This document shows positions 24,345 to 33,469 of a DNA stretch of 64,000 nt, piece after piece. Source of the DNA: Gemmatimonadota bacterium. GTDB lineage: Bacteria; Gemmatimonadota; Gemmatimonadetes; Gemmatimonadales; Gemmatimonadaceae. The position numbers and the translations under genes were made by a program. The notes beneath the pieces are model-generated. The model saw only the letters and a program-made list of their open reading frames with translations, had not been told where the DNA came from and did not search any database. Location of the stretch: NCBI GenBank assembly GCA_021324775.1, contig JAJPIM010000024.1, positions 186,001-250,000 of the forward strand, given 5' to 3'. Each line of letters begins with the position of its first letter. Within the stretch, counting starts at the first letter, position 1.

Positions 24345-25793
24345 TTACGCGTTGTTATTGAGGCACCCGTGAGAATTCGGGTTGTTCGACTCGTCCGACG
24401 ATACCGGGAACTCGATCGAGGTGCCGTACGGCGACCCCGTCACCACGTCGAGGCCTGTCGGAAATACATCCTTGGCAGCGCGATGGTATTGCCGGATCAG
24501 GCGCCGCATATCGCTGAGCCGGTGTCCCGTCAGGTACAACCAGAACGCACGCTCCCGGAACATTACGCTGACCCGCAGCGTGCTGGATGCGGTGCTCGTA
24601 GAGTCCCCCGTGAGAGGTGCGATCGAGTCACCGGAGGCGAGAAGGGTTTGGGCCGACTTGCGCAGCGAGTTCAACTGCTTAGCCCATACGCTGTCCTGGC
24701 CCGCATGCAACTCAGCCTCAGCAACGATCAGCGCCGCCTCCAGCCCGGTCGCGAGCGGCGTGTTCGAAGTTGGACCGGTGTACAACTCCTCGCTAATGAA
24801 GTCCTGGCCGACGCCGCTGAAGCCCGGCGTCCCGACATCCACCGATGGCACGCGGGGATCATTGCCCGACACGAAGTCCAGTCCGTTGCCGCCCTCGTTG
24901 TCCGCGACGCTGAATGCCAGTTGCGTCGTGAAGTACCACACGCCGTTGTATTCGCGCGGAGAGTTGCTCGACCCCTCCATCGCGTAGACGAACGAAAGGG
25001 GGACGAGCGCCGCGATGTTGGCAGCCTGAGCGAATTGTCCCTCGTCCAGGAGCACGCGAGCCTGCGCGATCCGCGAGACACTGAGTTGCTCGATCCCCTT
25101 CGCATCACCATTTGCAGCGGAGTCGGCGGCCGCAATGACCAGCGCTGCCTGGAAATCCTTCATCGCGCGGGCGTACATCGAGTCCGTCGTCAACGGCTGG
25201 CCATAGATGATCTTGCCGTTGGGCGCGATCGAGTCGAAGGGAATACCCGAGCAATAGTCCTCGGCAAACACGAGATAGCTGTACCCGGCGAGGTTGAGCA
25301 CTTCGGCGTGCAGCGGGTTGGCAGGATCGAATTGCTGATACAGCCCCGCCGCGCGCTCGGCCGAGACCCGCGCCTGGCTCAGGTCGAGATAGTTGCCCCG
25401 GAGCGTGCCGTTGCCAGGCGCGGTGATTCGCTGGTCCACCGCGATGCGCGTCGGGAACGTCTCCAGATCGATGTACTCGTCGGTGAGGAGCGCCGTCATG
25501 TTGATCTGGCCCTCGTTGCCGCTCCCAAGGTCAGCCGCCGAGCCCGCCCACCCGACCTGGAATTGGGAGATCGCGCCCGCGTACGCGTTCGGCAAACCAG
25601 TCGCGCTGTTGATCGATCCGACCGGACTGGTGTCCTTGTCCTTTGTGGTGAGCAAGCGGTCGACATTGCACGCCGCTGCGCCGCTCACCAGCAGAAGCGC
25701 GAGCAGCACCCGCACACCGCGCTGCGCCCAGTGTGCGATGGGCCTGGCGGACGCTGCCCTGCACCGCGGCACGGGGGGAATTTGTGTTACCAT
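24345..25793 (-). CDS. SusD/RagB-like substrate-binding outer-membrane lipoprotein
   Basis: 482 residues. The ATG at 25793 overlaps the end of the SusC-like gene by seven bases. A lipoprotein signal (RVLLALLLVSGAAAC) precedes NVDRLL, the usual position for lipidation. Helical TPR-like segments of SusD follow (AYAGAISQFQVGWAGSAADL; LNLAGYSYLVFAEDYCSGIP). The C-terminus contains RERAFWLYLTGHRLSDMRRL, a hallmark of SusD proteins. It sits on the outer face of the outer membrane and hands substrate to the TonB-dependent channel encoded upstream. Ligand unknown; in this setting peptides or amine-containing oligomers are as likely as glycans. Confidence 0.93.
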   Translation of the reverse strand: MVTQIPPVPRCRAASARPIAHWAQRGVRVLLALLLVSGAAACNVDRLLTTKDKDTSPVGSINSATGLPNAYAGAISQFQVGWAGSAADLGSGNEGQINMTALLTDEYIDLETFPTRIAVDQRITAPGNGTLRGNYLDLSQARVSAERAAGLYQQFDPANPLHAEVLNLAGYSYLVFAEDYCSGIPFDSIAPNGKIIYGQPLTTDSMYARAMKDFQAALVIAAADSAANGDAKGIEQLSVSRIAQARVLLDEGQFAQAANIAALVPLSFVYAMEGSSNSPREYNGVWYFTTQLAFSVADNEGGNGLDFVSGNDPRVPSVDVGTPGFSGVGQDFISEELYTGPTSNTPLATGLEAALIVAEAELHAGQDSVWAKQLNSLRKSAQTLLASGDSIAPLTGDSTSTASSTLRVSVMFRERAFWLYLTGHRLSDMRRLIRQYHRAAKDVFPTGLDVVTGSPYGTSIEFPVSSDESNNPNSHGCLNNNA

Positions 25794-28786
25794 GTGATCT
25801 CCACCCGCCCCGTCCAATACCGGACTGGAGGCTGCGTGAGAAAATCCGATGCGGTGAAGGGGTTGTAACCGTTGTTCGAGTTCGGAGCAAAGTTGATCTC
25901 CGGATCGAACCCGGTGTACTTGGTCCACGTCGCCAGGTTCCGCCCAGATACCGAGATCGCCACGTTGCGGGCGTTCAGGCGCCGAGCCCAGGACTGAGGC
26001 GCTGTATACCGCACCGTCAGCTCTCGGAACTTCCAGAACGACCCGTCCTCGTACGCCCCGGCATCGCTCAGACTCAACGCCTCGGTGATCGCCGCCGCTT
26101 GCTGCTTCAGGCTCGAGTGCGGATCGTACGCTTCCTTGCAGAGCGTGTTGGAAAACCCGCAGCGGAACTCTTCCGTCCCATTGTAGGCGAGATTGCCCGC
26201 CCGGCGATCGAACAGCGCCTGAATCCGCAGCGACTTGAAGAATGTCAGCGCTGGCGTAAACGAAAACTCGTCGGTGGGTTGGGAGTTGCCGAAGAACACG
26301 GGCGTCGGTCCGACGGTGATCTCGTTGGGCTGGATGATGCCGTCGTGATTGGCATCCTTGAATGTGTACGGGAACGACCAGAAGCCCCCGAGTGAGTAGC
26401 CCGGTGTGAACTCCTGGGTGTCGCCCGCGTCGCCGGCGTCGAAGGTGATCGGGCTGATGCCGGGACCCAGTTTGATCAGCTTGTTGTGGTTGACCGACCC
26501 GTTGACCGTCAGCTCCGCATCGAAGTTGCGGCTCTGATAGATCGTGCCCGTCGCGCCGATCTCGAATCCGCGGTTCGTCACTTGGCCGAGATTCAGGAAC
26601 TGCACGTCTCCGCCCGTCCCTGGCGGCAGCGTAGCCTGCACCAGCGTGCCGTCGGTCGTCTTCGTGTAGACCGTGCCCGTGATCTGGATGCGATCCGACA
26701 GAAGGCCGGCATCGAATCCCCCCTCGAACTCGCGCGAGATCTCGGGCGTGAGATTGGGATTCCCGGTGGCGGTGTCGATCGCTCCGACCAGCTCGACGCC
26801 GTCCTTCTTCGCCGGCGCCGGAGAAAAGAAGGAGTTCGGCTGCCGGAACGATGGGCGCACACCCGACTCGCCATATGCCGTGCGTAGCCGGAGCGAGCTG
26901 ACGAGCGAGGATTTTGGGAAGAACGGCTCCTCGCCGATCACCCACGACAGGCTGCCTTCCGGATAGGTCGTCCATGACCCGTTGTTCAGCGCGCTGTTCT
27001 TGTCCGTGCGGACGGCTCCGGTGAGAAACACTTTGTCACGCCACGCGAGTTGCTGTTGGACCAGGCCCCCGAAGAGGACCTCCTCCGGATTGTCTTCCGT
27101 GACCGTGAAACTGTTGGTGGCGCCGCCCAGGGTGCCGACTCCGGGTAGCAATCCCTGGCCCGTGGCCAGGAGCTGGCTGTGGCGCTGGTCATTGAACTGC
27201 GTGCCGGCGGACGTCGTCCAGGCGAATGCCGCACTCGAGTTGTAGTGCGCGGTCGCCGTGACGTTGGTCGTGTACTGCTGGTTGGTGATTGGATCGGTCT
27301 GCACGAACCCCGAGGGGAAAATCGGGATGATCCCGGGCGGCATGATCTGCCGCTCGGTGAGCTGTTCGTAGTCGATGCCGGTCACGCCGACCACCGACAA
27401 CCAGTCGAGCGGCCGCCACGTGATCGTGGCACTCCCGGTCAGCCGATTGTTGCTCTGCGTCGAGAGGATGTGCGCGAGGCTGTCGGGCGTCAGCGCGGCC
27501 AGATATCCGTGCGTGACGGGATCGTTGAACGCCGATCCGAGCAACCCGCCACTCAGAACGCCATACGACGCGTTGTCGTTCTGCGGGAGGCCGAGCCCGC
27601 TCTGGAGGTACCCGATGCTCGTCGACATCTCGACTTTCGGGCTCAGAGTGGCGCGCAGATTCAGCCGCGCGTTGTCCCGGGTGACGTAATTGTTCTGGTA
27701 GACGCCCTGCTCATTGCGGTGGTCGCCGCTCGCGAAATAGTTGATGACATCCGTTCCGCCACCCACGGACAATCCGAAGTCGTCGCGAGACCCATCGATG
27801 TTGGGACTGATGTTCTCGAGCGGATTGAACGCGATGAGACCGCCCTTCGGAGTGCATCCGCTGCTGTACTGCAGGAGCAGCGTACACTGCGTGATCTCCG
27901 ACCCCAGCGTGTCGGATGTCTCGATGCCGAGGCGCGCGTAATTCGCGGGGTAGGTGACGTAGTTGCGGATGGTCCCGCCCTCGGCGTACGCCCGCCATTC
28001 CGGCTTGCCCGCTGTGCCATGCTTGGTCGTGACCTGAATCACGCCGTTGGCGCCGGCCGTTCCATAGAGTGCCGATGCGGCCGGTCCGGGCAACACCGTG
28101 ATGTCCTCGATTTCGTTGGGGTCGATGTCATCGAGACGCGACGGCGCCTGGCCCCCGACATTCAGTTGCGTCGCCGACTGGTCGTTGTCGGCACGCACGC
28201 CGTCGATCACCAGCAGCGGCCCGTTGTCGAGCGAGATGCTGCTGCTCCCGCGAATCCGGATCCGCGACGTGCCCCCCGTGGTCCCGGAGGCCTGGGTCAC
28301 GGTGACCCCCGGCGCCCGCGACGACAGGACGTCGGAGAAATCCGCGGTCGCACCCTTGGGCACGGAATCGGTGGTGAGCACCTGTACCGCGTTTCCCGTC
28401 TCGCGGGTCCGCTCCTGGACGCCGGTCGCCTGCACCAGGACCTGGTCGAGCGTGGTCACCGCCGCGGTCAGCGTGAAATCCGCCGACACCGTCCCGGAAT
28501 CGGGAACGGTTACGTCCCTCACCTGTGCCTGATACCCCAACCGGAGCACCTGCAGCGTCACTGTGCCGGATCGGCTCACGACCAGACGAAACGACCCGTC
28601 CTCGTGCGTCAGTGTGCCGACCGAAGACCCTGCGATCCGGATCTGCACGTCCGGCACGCCAGCCTTGGTGGCCACGTCGGTGACGCGTCCGGTGATCAGT
28701 CCTCGTTGCGCATGCGCTGCGGCGGGCAGGCACAGCGCGACCACGCCGGCCACGCATCTCGACCACCGAGCGAGCGCGGACATCAC
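25787..28786 (-). CDS. SusC/RagA-like TonB-dependent outer-membrane transporter
   Basis: 999 residues. The start is GTG 28786 or the next codon, ATG 28783. A signal peptide ends near AAAHAQ. Residues about 28-110 form a carboxypeptidase-regulatory-like domain (GLITGRVTDVATKAGVPDVQ), followed by the plug (VLSSRAPGVTVTQASGTTGG and SRIRIRGSSSISLDNGPLLV) and the 22-strand barrel ending in aromatic EITW. With the SusD partner it imports oligomers in a TonB-driven step. It heads an operon with two peptidases and three redox enzymes, and has a good promoter about 90 bases upstream. Confidence 0.95.
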   Translation of the reverse strand: MMSALARWSRCVAGVVALCLPAAAHAQRGLITGRVTDVATKAGVPDVQIRIAGSSVGTLTHEDGSFRLVVSRSGTVTLQVLRLGYQAQVRDVTVPDSGTVSADFTLTAAVTTLDQVLVQATGVQERTRETGNAVQVLTTDSVPKGATADFSDVLSSRAPGVTVTQASGTTGGTSRIRIRGSSSISLDNGPLLVIDGVRADNDQSATQLNVGGQAPSRLDDIDPNEIEDITVLPGPAASALYGTAGANGVIQVTTKHGTAGKPEWRAYAEGGTIRNYVTYPANYARLGIETSDTLGSEITQCTLLLQYSSGCTPKGGLIAFNPLENISPNIDGSRDDFGLSVGGGTDVINYFASGDHRNEQGVYQNNYVTRDNARLNLRATLSPKVEMSTSIGYLQSGLGLPQNDNASYGVLSGGLLGSAFNDPVTHGYLAALTPDSLAHILSTQSNNRLTGSATITWRPLDWLSVVGVTGIDYEQLTERQIMPPGIIPIFPSGFVQTDPITNQQYTTNVTATAHYNSSAAFAWTTSAGTQFNDQRHSQLLATGQGLLPGVGTLGGATNSFTVTEDNPEEVLFGGLVQQQLAWRDKVFLTGAVRTDKNSALNNGSWTTYPEGSLSWVIGEEPFFPKSSLVSSLRLRTAYGESGVRPSFRQPNSFFSPAPAKKDGVELVGAIDTATGNPNLTPEISREFEGGFDAGLLSDRIQITGTVYTKTTDGTLVQATLPPGTGGDVQFLNLGQVTNRGFEIGATGTIYQSRNFDAELTVNGSVNHNKLIKLGPGISPITFDAGDAGDTQEFTPGYSLGGFWSFPYTFKDANHDGIIQPNEITVGPTPVFFGNSQPTDEFSFTPALTFFKSLRIQALFDRRAGNLAYNGTEEFRCGFSNTLCKEAYDPHSSLKQQAAAITEALSLSDAGAYEDGSFWKFRELTVRYTAPQSWARRLNARNVAISVSGRNLATWTKYTGFDPEINFAPNSNNGYNPFTASDFLTQPPVRYWTGRVEITW

Positions 28787-28872
28787 AGCGCCATGCGCAC
28801 GTCCCTCGCCGTTGAAGAGCCGTTGGAGAGCCAGGTCCGGGCATGCGCCGTCCGCTACCCGCGGCAGGCGCG

Positions 28873-28901
28873 ATCATACATGCCGGCCGCTGGGATGTAA
28901 A
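28873..28901 (-). promoter_or_regulatory. Sigma-70-type promoter for the SusC-like operon
   Basis: On the minus strand TTTACA (-35, bases 28901-28896) and TATGAT (-10, bases 28878-28873) are separated by exactly 17 bases. Each differs from consensus at one position. The start of transcription would be near 28866, giving a leader of about 80 nt. Confidence 0.65.
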
Positions 28902-28939
28902 GACCCGCGAGCTCGCAACAATGCACACAATGCGCGACG

Positions 28940-28968
28940 TTGCTCGGCCAGCCGTAACGCTCTAAGAT
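28940..28968 (+). promoter_or_regulatory. Candidate promoter for the aminotransferase operon
   Basis: TTGCTC at 28940-28945 and TAAGAT at 28963-28968 with 17 bases between. The match is moderate. If used, transcription would start near 28975 and the TTGTATACA site at 29017 would lie just inside the transcript, where a bound repressor could block elongation. Confidence 0.35.
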
Positions 28969-29016
28969 TGGCACGGCAGCCTTGATGGACCGGCCCGGAG
29001 CGTGCAGCCGGCCGCA

Positions 29017-29025
29017 TTGTATACA
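29017..29025. promoter_or_regulatory. TTGTATACA, second candidate operator copy
   Basis: Nine bases identical to the palindrome at 15285 (the tenth base is T instead of A), 81 bases before the aminotransferase start. There is no -35 element at the proper distance. The shared site suggests common control of the Rieske gene at 15326 and the rightward operon. Confidence 0.45.
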
Positions 29026-29029
29026 TCAT

Positions 29030-29050
29030 GATGCCGGACCGGCTGGCATC
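29030..29050. repeat. Short inverted repeat
   Basis: GATGCC / GGCATC with a 9-base centre, five bases after the TTGTATACA site. It could be a second operator or an RNA hairpin in the leader of the aminotransferase operon. Confidence 0.3.
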
Positions 29051-29060
29051 GCATCGGTAG

Positions 29061-29105
29061 TTTTCGTCTCCTTTCTCTTTTCTGTTTCCGCTCCTCTCTC
29101 TTTCG
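29061..29105. repeat. Polypyrimidine tract directly before a GTG start, second of three
   Basis: Forty-five bases on the plus strand with only four purines, ending at the base before the aminotransferase GTG. It therefore occupies the place of the Shine-Dalgarno sequence, which is absent. It shares TCTCCTTTCTC with the tracts at 18006 and 39407. Confidence 0.75.
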
Positions 29106-30458
29106 GTGCCGCTCAGCTACCCGGACTCCCCCGTTTTCTACCGTAAGCTCCGGCGCACCTACCCGCTGATCGTGCGCGGTGAGGGGTGCTGGCTCTTCGA
29201 CTCGGCCGGACGGAGCTATCTCGATGGCTGCGGCGGCGCGTTCGTCGCGACCATCGGGCACGGTGTGGGCGCGATCGGCGAGGCGATGGCGCGGCAGGCC
29301 GCTCGCATTGCCTACGTGAGCGGGATGATGTTCACGCATGAGGCAGCCGAATCCCTGGCCGCGGCGATGGTCGCGCGCGCGCCAGGGGATCTCGACCACG
29401 CGTATTTCCTCTCCAGCGGCTCGGAGGCGGTCGAGGCGGCGCTCAAGCTCGCCCGCCAGTACTGGGTGGAGTCCGGACGCCCGGACAAGCACAAGGTGCT
29501 CGCGTTCTCTCCGAGCTATCACGGCAACACGTTGCTCGCTCTGTCGGCGTCCGCCCGTGAGCAGTATCGCGCGACCTACCGGGACTGGCTGGTCGCCGTC
29601 CCGCGCGTTCCCGCTCCCTATATGTATCGCTGCGAATGCCGGGGCCACGGTCCGCCGTGCGCCGCCTGCACCGGCGATGCGCTCGAAGCCGCGATCCTCC
29701 GCGAGGGCGCCGATTCCGTCGCCGCCTTCATCGCCGAGCCGATCGGAGGGTCGTCGACGGGCGCCAGCGTGCCACGCCCCGCCTATTGGCGCCGCATCCG
29801 CGAGATATGCGACCGGTATGGCGTGCTCTTCGTGGCCGACGAGATCCTGAGCGGTGCCGGACGGACCGGGACGTGGTCCGCGCTCGAACCCTATCAGGTG
29901 GCACCGGATATCCTCGTGATGGGCAAGGGGATCACCGGCGGCTACGCGCCGCTGTCCGTGGTGCTCGCGCCCAGACGCATCGTGGATGTGCTGGCCCAGG
30001 GAAGCGGCGCACTCCTTCACGCGCAAACGTATTCCCACCATCCGGTGACCTGCGCGGCCGGACTCGCGACCCTCGAATGGATCGCGGACCACGACCTGAT
30101 CGCTCGCTGTGCGGGAATCGCGCCGGCATTCCACTCGGCTCTCGAGTCGCTGCGCGACCTCCCGCACGTCGGTGATGTCCGGGGCCGTGGGCTCCTGGCC
30201 GGCATCGAGTTCGTGGAAGACAAAGAGTCGCGTGCGCCGTTCGCGCGCTCGGTGCGGTTCGCGGAGCGCTTTGCCGCGGCGGCGCAGGATGCCGGACTGA
30301 TCGTCTGGCCGAATTCCGGGCAGGCGGATGGCACCAATGGCGATCTCGTGATGCTGGCGCCACCATTCGTCATCACCGAATCCGAGATTGCCATGATGAC
30401 CGGCCGGCTGCGGACGGCACTCGCGGCGACGGTCGCCGCCCTCCTCACCCCCCGCTGA
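29106..30458 (+). CDS. Class III (omega-amino acid type) PLP aminotransferase, first copy
   Basis: 450 residues from GTG 29106, the first in-frame start before SYPDSPVFYRKLRRTYPLIV. This is fold-type I PLP enzymology: SSGSEAVEAALKLARQYWVE, YHGNT, the cofactor-contacting Asp in VLFVADEILSGAGRTGTWSA, and the Schiff-base Lys in MGKGITGGYAPLSVVLA. The family transfers terminal or alpha amino groups (GABA, beta-alanine, ornithine, DAPA and similar). It leads an operon with a semialdehyde-type dehydrogenase, which fits an omega-amino acid substrate. An unusual Cys-rich stretch (CECRGHGPPCAACTGD) lies near residue 180. Confidence 0.9.
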   Translation: MPLSYPDSPVFYRKLRRTYPLIVRGEGCWLFDSAGRSYLDGCGGAFVATIGHGVGAIGEAMARQAARIAYVSGMMFTHEAAESLAAAMVARAPGDLDHAYFLSSGSEAVEAALKLARQYWVESGRPDKHKVLAFSPSYHGNTLLALSASAREQYRATYRDWLVAVPRVPAPYMYRCECRGHGPPCAACTGDALEAAILREGADSVAAFIAEPIGGSSTGASVPRPAYWRRIREICDRYGVLFVADEILSGAGRTGTWSALEPYQVAPDILVMGKGITGGYAPLSVVLAPRRIVDVLAQGSGALLHAQTYSHHPVTCAAGLATLEWIADHDLIARCAGIAPAFHSALESLRDLPHVGDVRGRGLLAGIEFVEDKESRAPFARSVRFAERFAAAAQDAGLIVWPNSGQADGTNGDLVMLAPPFVITESEIAMMTGRLRTALAATVAALLTPR

Positions 30459-30470
30459 GGCCCGCGAGAC

Positions 30471-32081
30471 ATGCCCGGTCCGGAAATGCGTTCCGAGTCA
30501 GCCCCCGCTGCATCCGCTCCGCCGAAGATCACCTACACGTCGGCCAACGTCGACATGGAGGTGTTCCACCGCCAGTTCGACGAGGCGCTGGCGCGTGTCC
30601 GGACGGCGGCTGGGCGGAGCCATCCCTTCTATATCGATGGCGAGGCGGTGACCACGCACGCTCCGCCCCTCGTTGACCGGTCGCCGATCGATACGCGATA
30701 CGTATTGGCCGAGTTCGCCGCCGCGTCCGCGTCGGACGTCGATGCCGCCGTCTCGTCCGCGCGGCGTGCCCAGCACGGCTGGGGACGCCGCCCATGGGAG
30801 GAGCGAGTCGCCACGCTTCGCCGCGCGGCCGCGTTGATCCGCGAGCGCAAGTTCGACCTCGCCGCCCGCATGAGCGTCGAGGTGGGGAAAAGCCGTCTCG
30901 AAGCGATGGGGGATGCGGAGGAGGCAGCCGACCTGATCGACTACTACTGCCAGCAGATCGCCGACGCGCACGGATTCGTGCGGCAAATGGCGCGGCTCAC
31001 GCCGATCGAACGCAACACCGACGTCCTCCGGCCCTACGGCGTCTTCGCGTGCATCGCGCCGTTCAACTTCCCGCTGGCGCTGTCGACCGGGATGTCTGCC
31101 GCCGCGCTCGCCGCCGGCAACACGGTCGTCTACAAGCCTGCGGAGGACGCACCGTGGACTGGGCTCGGGCTGTATGAGGCCTATCGCGACGCCGGGCTGC
31201 CGTCCGGCGCGTTCAACATGGTCACCGGTCACCGTGAAGCGATCGGAGATGCGCTCTGGCAGCATCCGGGTATCGGCGGCGTTGTCTTCACAGGATCGAA
31301 GACCGTCGGCCTGCGCATCCACGCCGGCCTGGCGGCCGGCCGATGGATCAAGCCCTGTCTCCTGGAGCTGGGAGGGAAGAACGCCACGGTGGTGACCGGG
31401 ACCGCGGACCTCGACGCCGCGGCGGAGGGCGTCGCCCGGTCCGCGTTCGGTCTGCAAAACCAGAAATGCAGTGCCACCTCACGCGTCTACGTCGACCGCC
31501 GCGTCGCGGGGCCGTTTCTCGATGCGCTGCTCGCCCGCACGGCCACGATCCGGATCGGAGATCCATCCGAACGCGAGATCGCTTTCGGACCCGTGATCAA
31601 CGAGCGCGCGGTCACTCGCTACCAGCACGCCAGCGACCAGGCACGCAAAGAGGGCGCGATGCTCACCGGAGGGTCGCGCCTTGCCGACGGGAAGCTCGCT
31701 CACGGCTATTTCGTAGCGCCGGCCGTCACGCGGCTTCCCCTGGCCAGCTCGATCTTTCGCGACGAGCTCTTCGTGCCCATCCTCGCGGTGGGCGAGGTGA
31801 GCGGCTTCGACGAAGCGCTCTCACAGGTCAACGACACCGAGTACGGACTGACGGCTGGGATCTTCACCGGCCGTCCGGATGACATCACGCGATTTTTCGA
31901 CGAAGCCGAGGCCGGGGTCTGCTACGCCAACAAACGGACCGGCGCGACAACCGGCGCGTGGCCCGGCGCACAGCCATTTTGCGGCTGGAAGGGCTCTGGC
32001 TCGACTGGGAAGGGCGGCTGCGGACCGTATTACGTCGCCCAATTCCTGCGCGAGCAGAGCCGTACTATCATCGAGCCGTGA
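30471..32081 (+). CDS. Aldehyde dehydrogenase, P5C/glutamate-semialdehyde dehydrogenase-like
   Basis: 536 residues. The ALDH core is complete: PFNFPLALS (oxyanion Asn), FTGSKTVG (NAD site), LLELGGKN (catalytic Glu) and QNQKCSATSRVYV (nucleophilic Cys). The end, PFCGWKGSGSTGKGGCGPYY, and the QKCS motif resemble 1-pyrroline-5-carboxylate dehydrogenases more than succinate-semialdehyde dehydrogenases. It would oxidise the semialdehyde formed by one of the flanking aminotransferases to an acid. Candidate substrates are glutamate-5-semialdehyde or another amino-acid semialdehyde. It starts 12 bases after the first aminotransferase. Confidence 0.88.
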   Translation: MPGPEMRSESAPAASAPPKITYTSANVDMEVFHRQFDEALARVRTAAGRSHPFYIDGEAVTTHAPPLVDRSPIDTRYVLAEFAAASASDVDAAVSSARRAQHGWGRRPWEERVATLRRAAALIRERKFDLAARMSVEVGKSRLEAMGDAEEAADLIDYYCQQIADAHGFVRQMARLTPIERNTDVLRPYGVFACIAPFNFPLALSTGMSAAALAAGNTVVYKPAEDAPWTGLGLYEAYRDAGLPSGAFNMVTGHREAIGDALWQHPGIGGVVFTGSKTVGLRIHAGLAAGRWIKPCLLELGGKNATVVTGTADLDAAAEGVARSAFGLQNQKCSATSRVYVDRRVAGPFLDALLARTATIRIGDPSEREIAFGPVINERAVTRYQHASDQARKEGAMLTGGSRLADGKLAHGYFVAPAVTRLPLASSIFRDELFVPILAVGEVSGFDEALSQVNDTEYGLTAGIFTGRPDDITRFFDEAEAGVCYANKRTGATTGAWPGAQPFCGWKGSGSTGKGGCGPYYVAQFLREQSRTIIEP

Positions 32082-32089
32082 GTTCCGCC

Positions 32090-33469
32090 ATGTCCCGTGA
32101 CACTGCGACGGCCGCGACGGACCCGGCATCGCACGATCCGTCAACGCGCAGCTACCCGCGTATCGTGGTGCCGCCGCCGGGTCCGCGAGCGCGCGCGGTC
32201 GTGGACCGCGATGCGACCTGGACGTCGACGTCGTACATCAAGGAATACCCGCTCGTCGTCGCGCGCGGCGCCGGGGCGATGATCGAAGACGTGGACGGCA
32301 ACCGGTACCTGGATTTCATGGCCGGGATCGCGGTCGCATCGACCGGCTACGGGCATCCCGCAGTCGTCGCCGCGATCAAGGAGGCGGCTGACCGGTTTCT
32401 CCACATATGCGGCTCCGACTTCTACTACGAGGGCATGGCCGCGCTCTGCGAACGGCTTGCCAAACTGGCGCCGGGGTCCGACAAGAAACGCGTCTTTCTC
32501 ACGAACTCCGGGACCGAAGCGGTCGAAGGTGCGATCAAGCTCGCTCGCAACTCCACCGGCCGCGCCGGGCTCGTCGCCTTCAAGGGCGCCTTCCACGGGC
32601 GGACCTACGGCGCCATGTCGCTGACATCCAGCAAGGCGCGGCAGCATGCCGGGTTCGGGCCGCTGCTGCCGGAGATCTACCATGTGCCGTTCGGATACTG
32701 CTACCGGTGCGAATTCGGCAAGGAGTATCCGTCGTGCGAGTTGTTCTGCGTCTCCGCCATCGAGCGCGATCTGTTCGCACGCCAGATCGATCCAGGGGAC
32801 GTCGCGGCGATTTTCGTCGAGCCCGTCCAGGGTGAGGGCGGATACGTGGTGCCGCCCGACGGCTACCTTGCCGCGCTCCGGGCGCTCTGCCACAAGTACG
32901 GCATCCTGCTCGTTTGCGACGAGATCCAGTGCGGCATCGGACGGACCGGCCGGATGTTCGCTTCCGAGCACGCGGGGATCGAGCCCGATATTCTGCTCAC
33001 CGCCAAAGGGCTGGGCTCCGGCATGCCGATCGGCGCGATCATCGCGCGTGAGTCGGTGATGCGCTGGAAGACTGGTGCACATGGCTCGACATTCGGCGGC
33101 AACCCCGTGTGCTGCGCCGCGGCGCTGGCGACACTCGATGTCGTGGAGCGCGAGCTCGTCGCCAACGCGCGCGCGATGGGCGAGCGGTTGATGGCCGGTG
33201 TCCGGCGGCTCGCCACCCGGTATCGCGCCATCGGCGATGTGCGCGGACTCGGCCTGATGATCGGCGTCGAGTTCGTGCAGGACCAGAAGACTCGAGAGCC
33301 CGCGACCGATCTCGTGAACGCACTCGTGCAACGCGCGTTCAGCCGGGGACTCCTGCTCCTCGGATGCGGGCGCAGTACGCTGCGGCTCGCGCCGCCGCTC
33401 ATCGTGGATGCGAACGACATCGATACCGGGCTCGCGATCATAGACGAGTGCCTGACCGCGCTGGCGTGA
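32090..33469 (+). CDS. Class III PLP aminotransferase, second copy
   Basis: 459 residues from ATG 32090; a GTG at 32078 overlapping the upstream TGA is an equally usable start. The sequence (TNSGTEAVEGAIKLAR, FHGRTYGAMSLT, CYRCEFGKEYPSCELFC, VCDEIQCGIGRTGRMFA, Lys in TAKGLGSGMPIGAI) follows the acetylornithine/ornithine/GABA aminotransferase branch that includes archaeal ornithine aminotransferases and amino-acid racemases. Ornithine or another diamino acid is one possible donor and would give the semialdehyde used by the preceding dehydrogenase. Racemase activity is an alternative. Confidence 0.9.
   Translation: MSRDTATAATDPASHDPSTRSYPRIVVPPPGPRARAVVDRDATWTSTSYIKEYPLVVARGAGAMIEDVDGNRYLDFMAGIAVASTGYGHPAVVAAIKEAADRFLHICGSDFYYEGMAALCERLAKLAPGSDKKRVFLTNSGTEAVEGAIKLARNSTGRAGLVAFKGAFHGRTYGAMSLTSSKARQHAGFGPLLPEIYHVPFGYCYRCEFGKEYPSCELFCVSAIERDLFARQIDPGDVAAIFVEPVQGEGGYVVPPDGYLAALRALCHKYGILLVCDEIQCGIGRTGRMFASEHAGIEPDILLTAKGLGSGMPIGAIIARESVMRWKTGAHGSTFGGNPVCCAAALATLDVVERELVANARAMGERLMAGVRRLATRYRAIGDVRGLGLMIGVEFVQDQKTREPATDLVNALVQRAFSRGLLLLGCGRSTLRLAPPLIVDANDIDTGLAIIDECLTALA

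Larger units (their letters stand above)
28787..29105. other. Divergent control region between the two island operons
   Basis: 319 bases that drive the SusC-led operon leftward and the aminotransferase-led operon rightward. Going right it holds a strong minus-strand promoter, a weaker plus-strand promoter, the TTGTATACA site, a short inverted repeat and a polypyrimidine tract, each listed separately. No open frame here looks coding. Confidence 0.7.

Noticed and set aside
25794-26975. Extension of the SusD-like frame into the SusC-like gene
   Set aside because: It is another frame of the SusC barrel with arginine/glycine-rich nonsense; the lipoprotein signal starts at 25793.
28968-28985. Sigma-54-like TTGGCACG...TTGA
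   Set aside because: The spacing between the GG and GC parts is two bases too long and the -12 element lacks GC.
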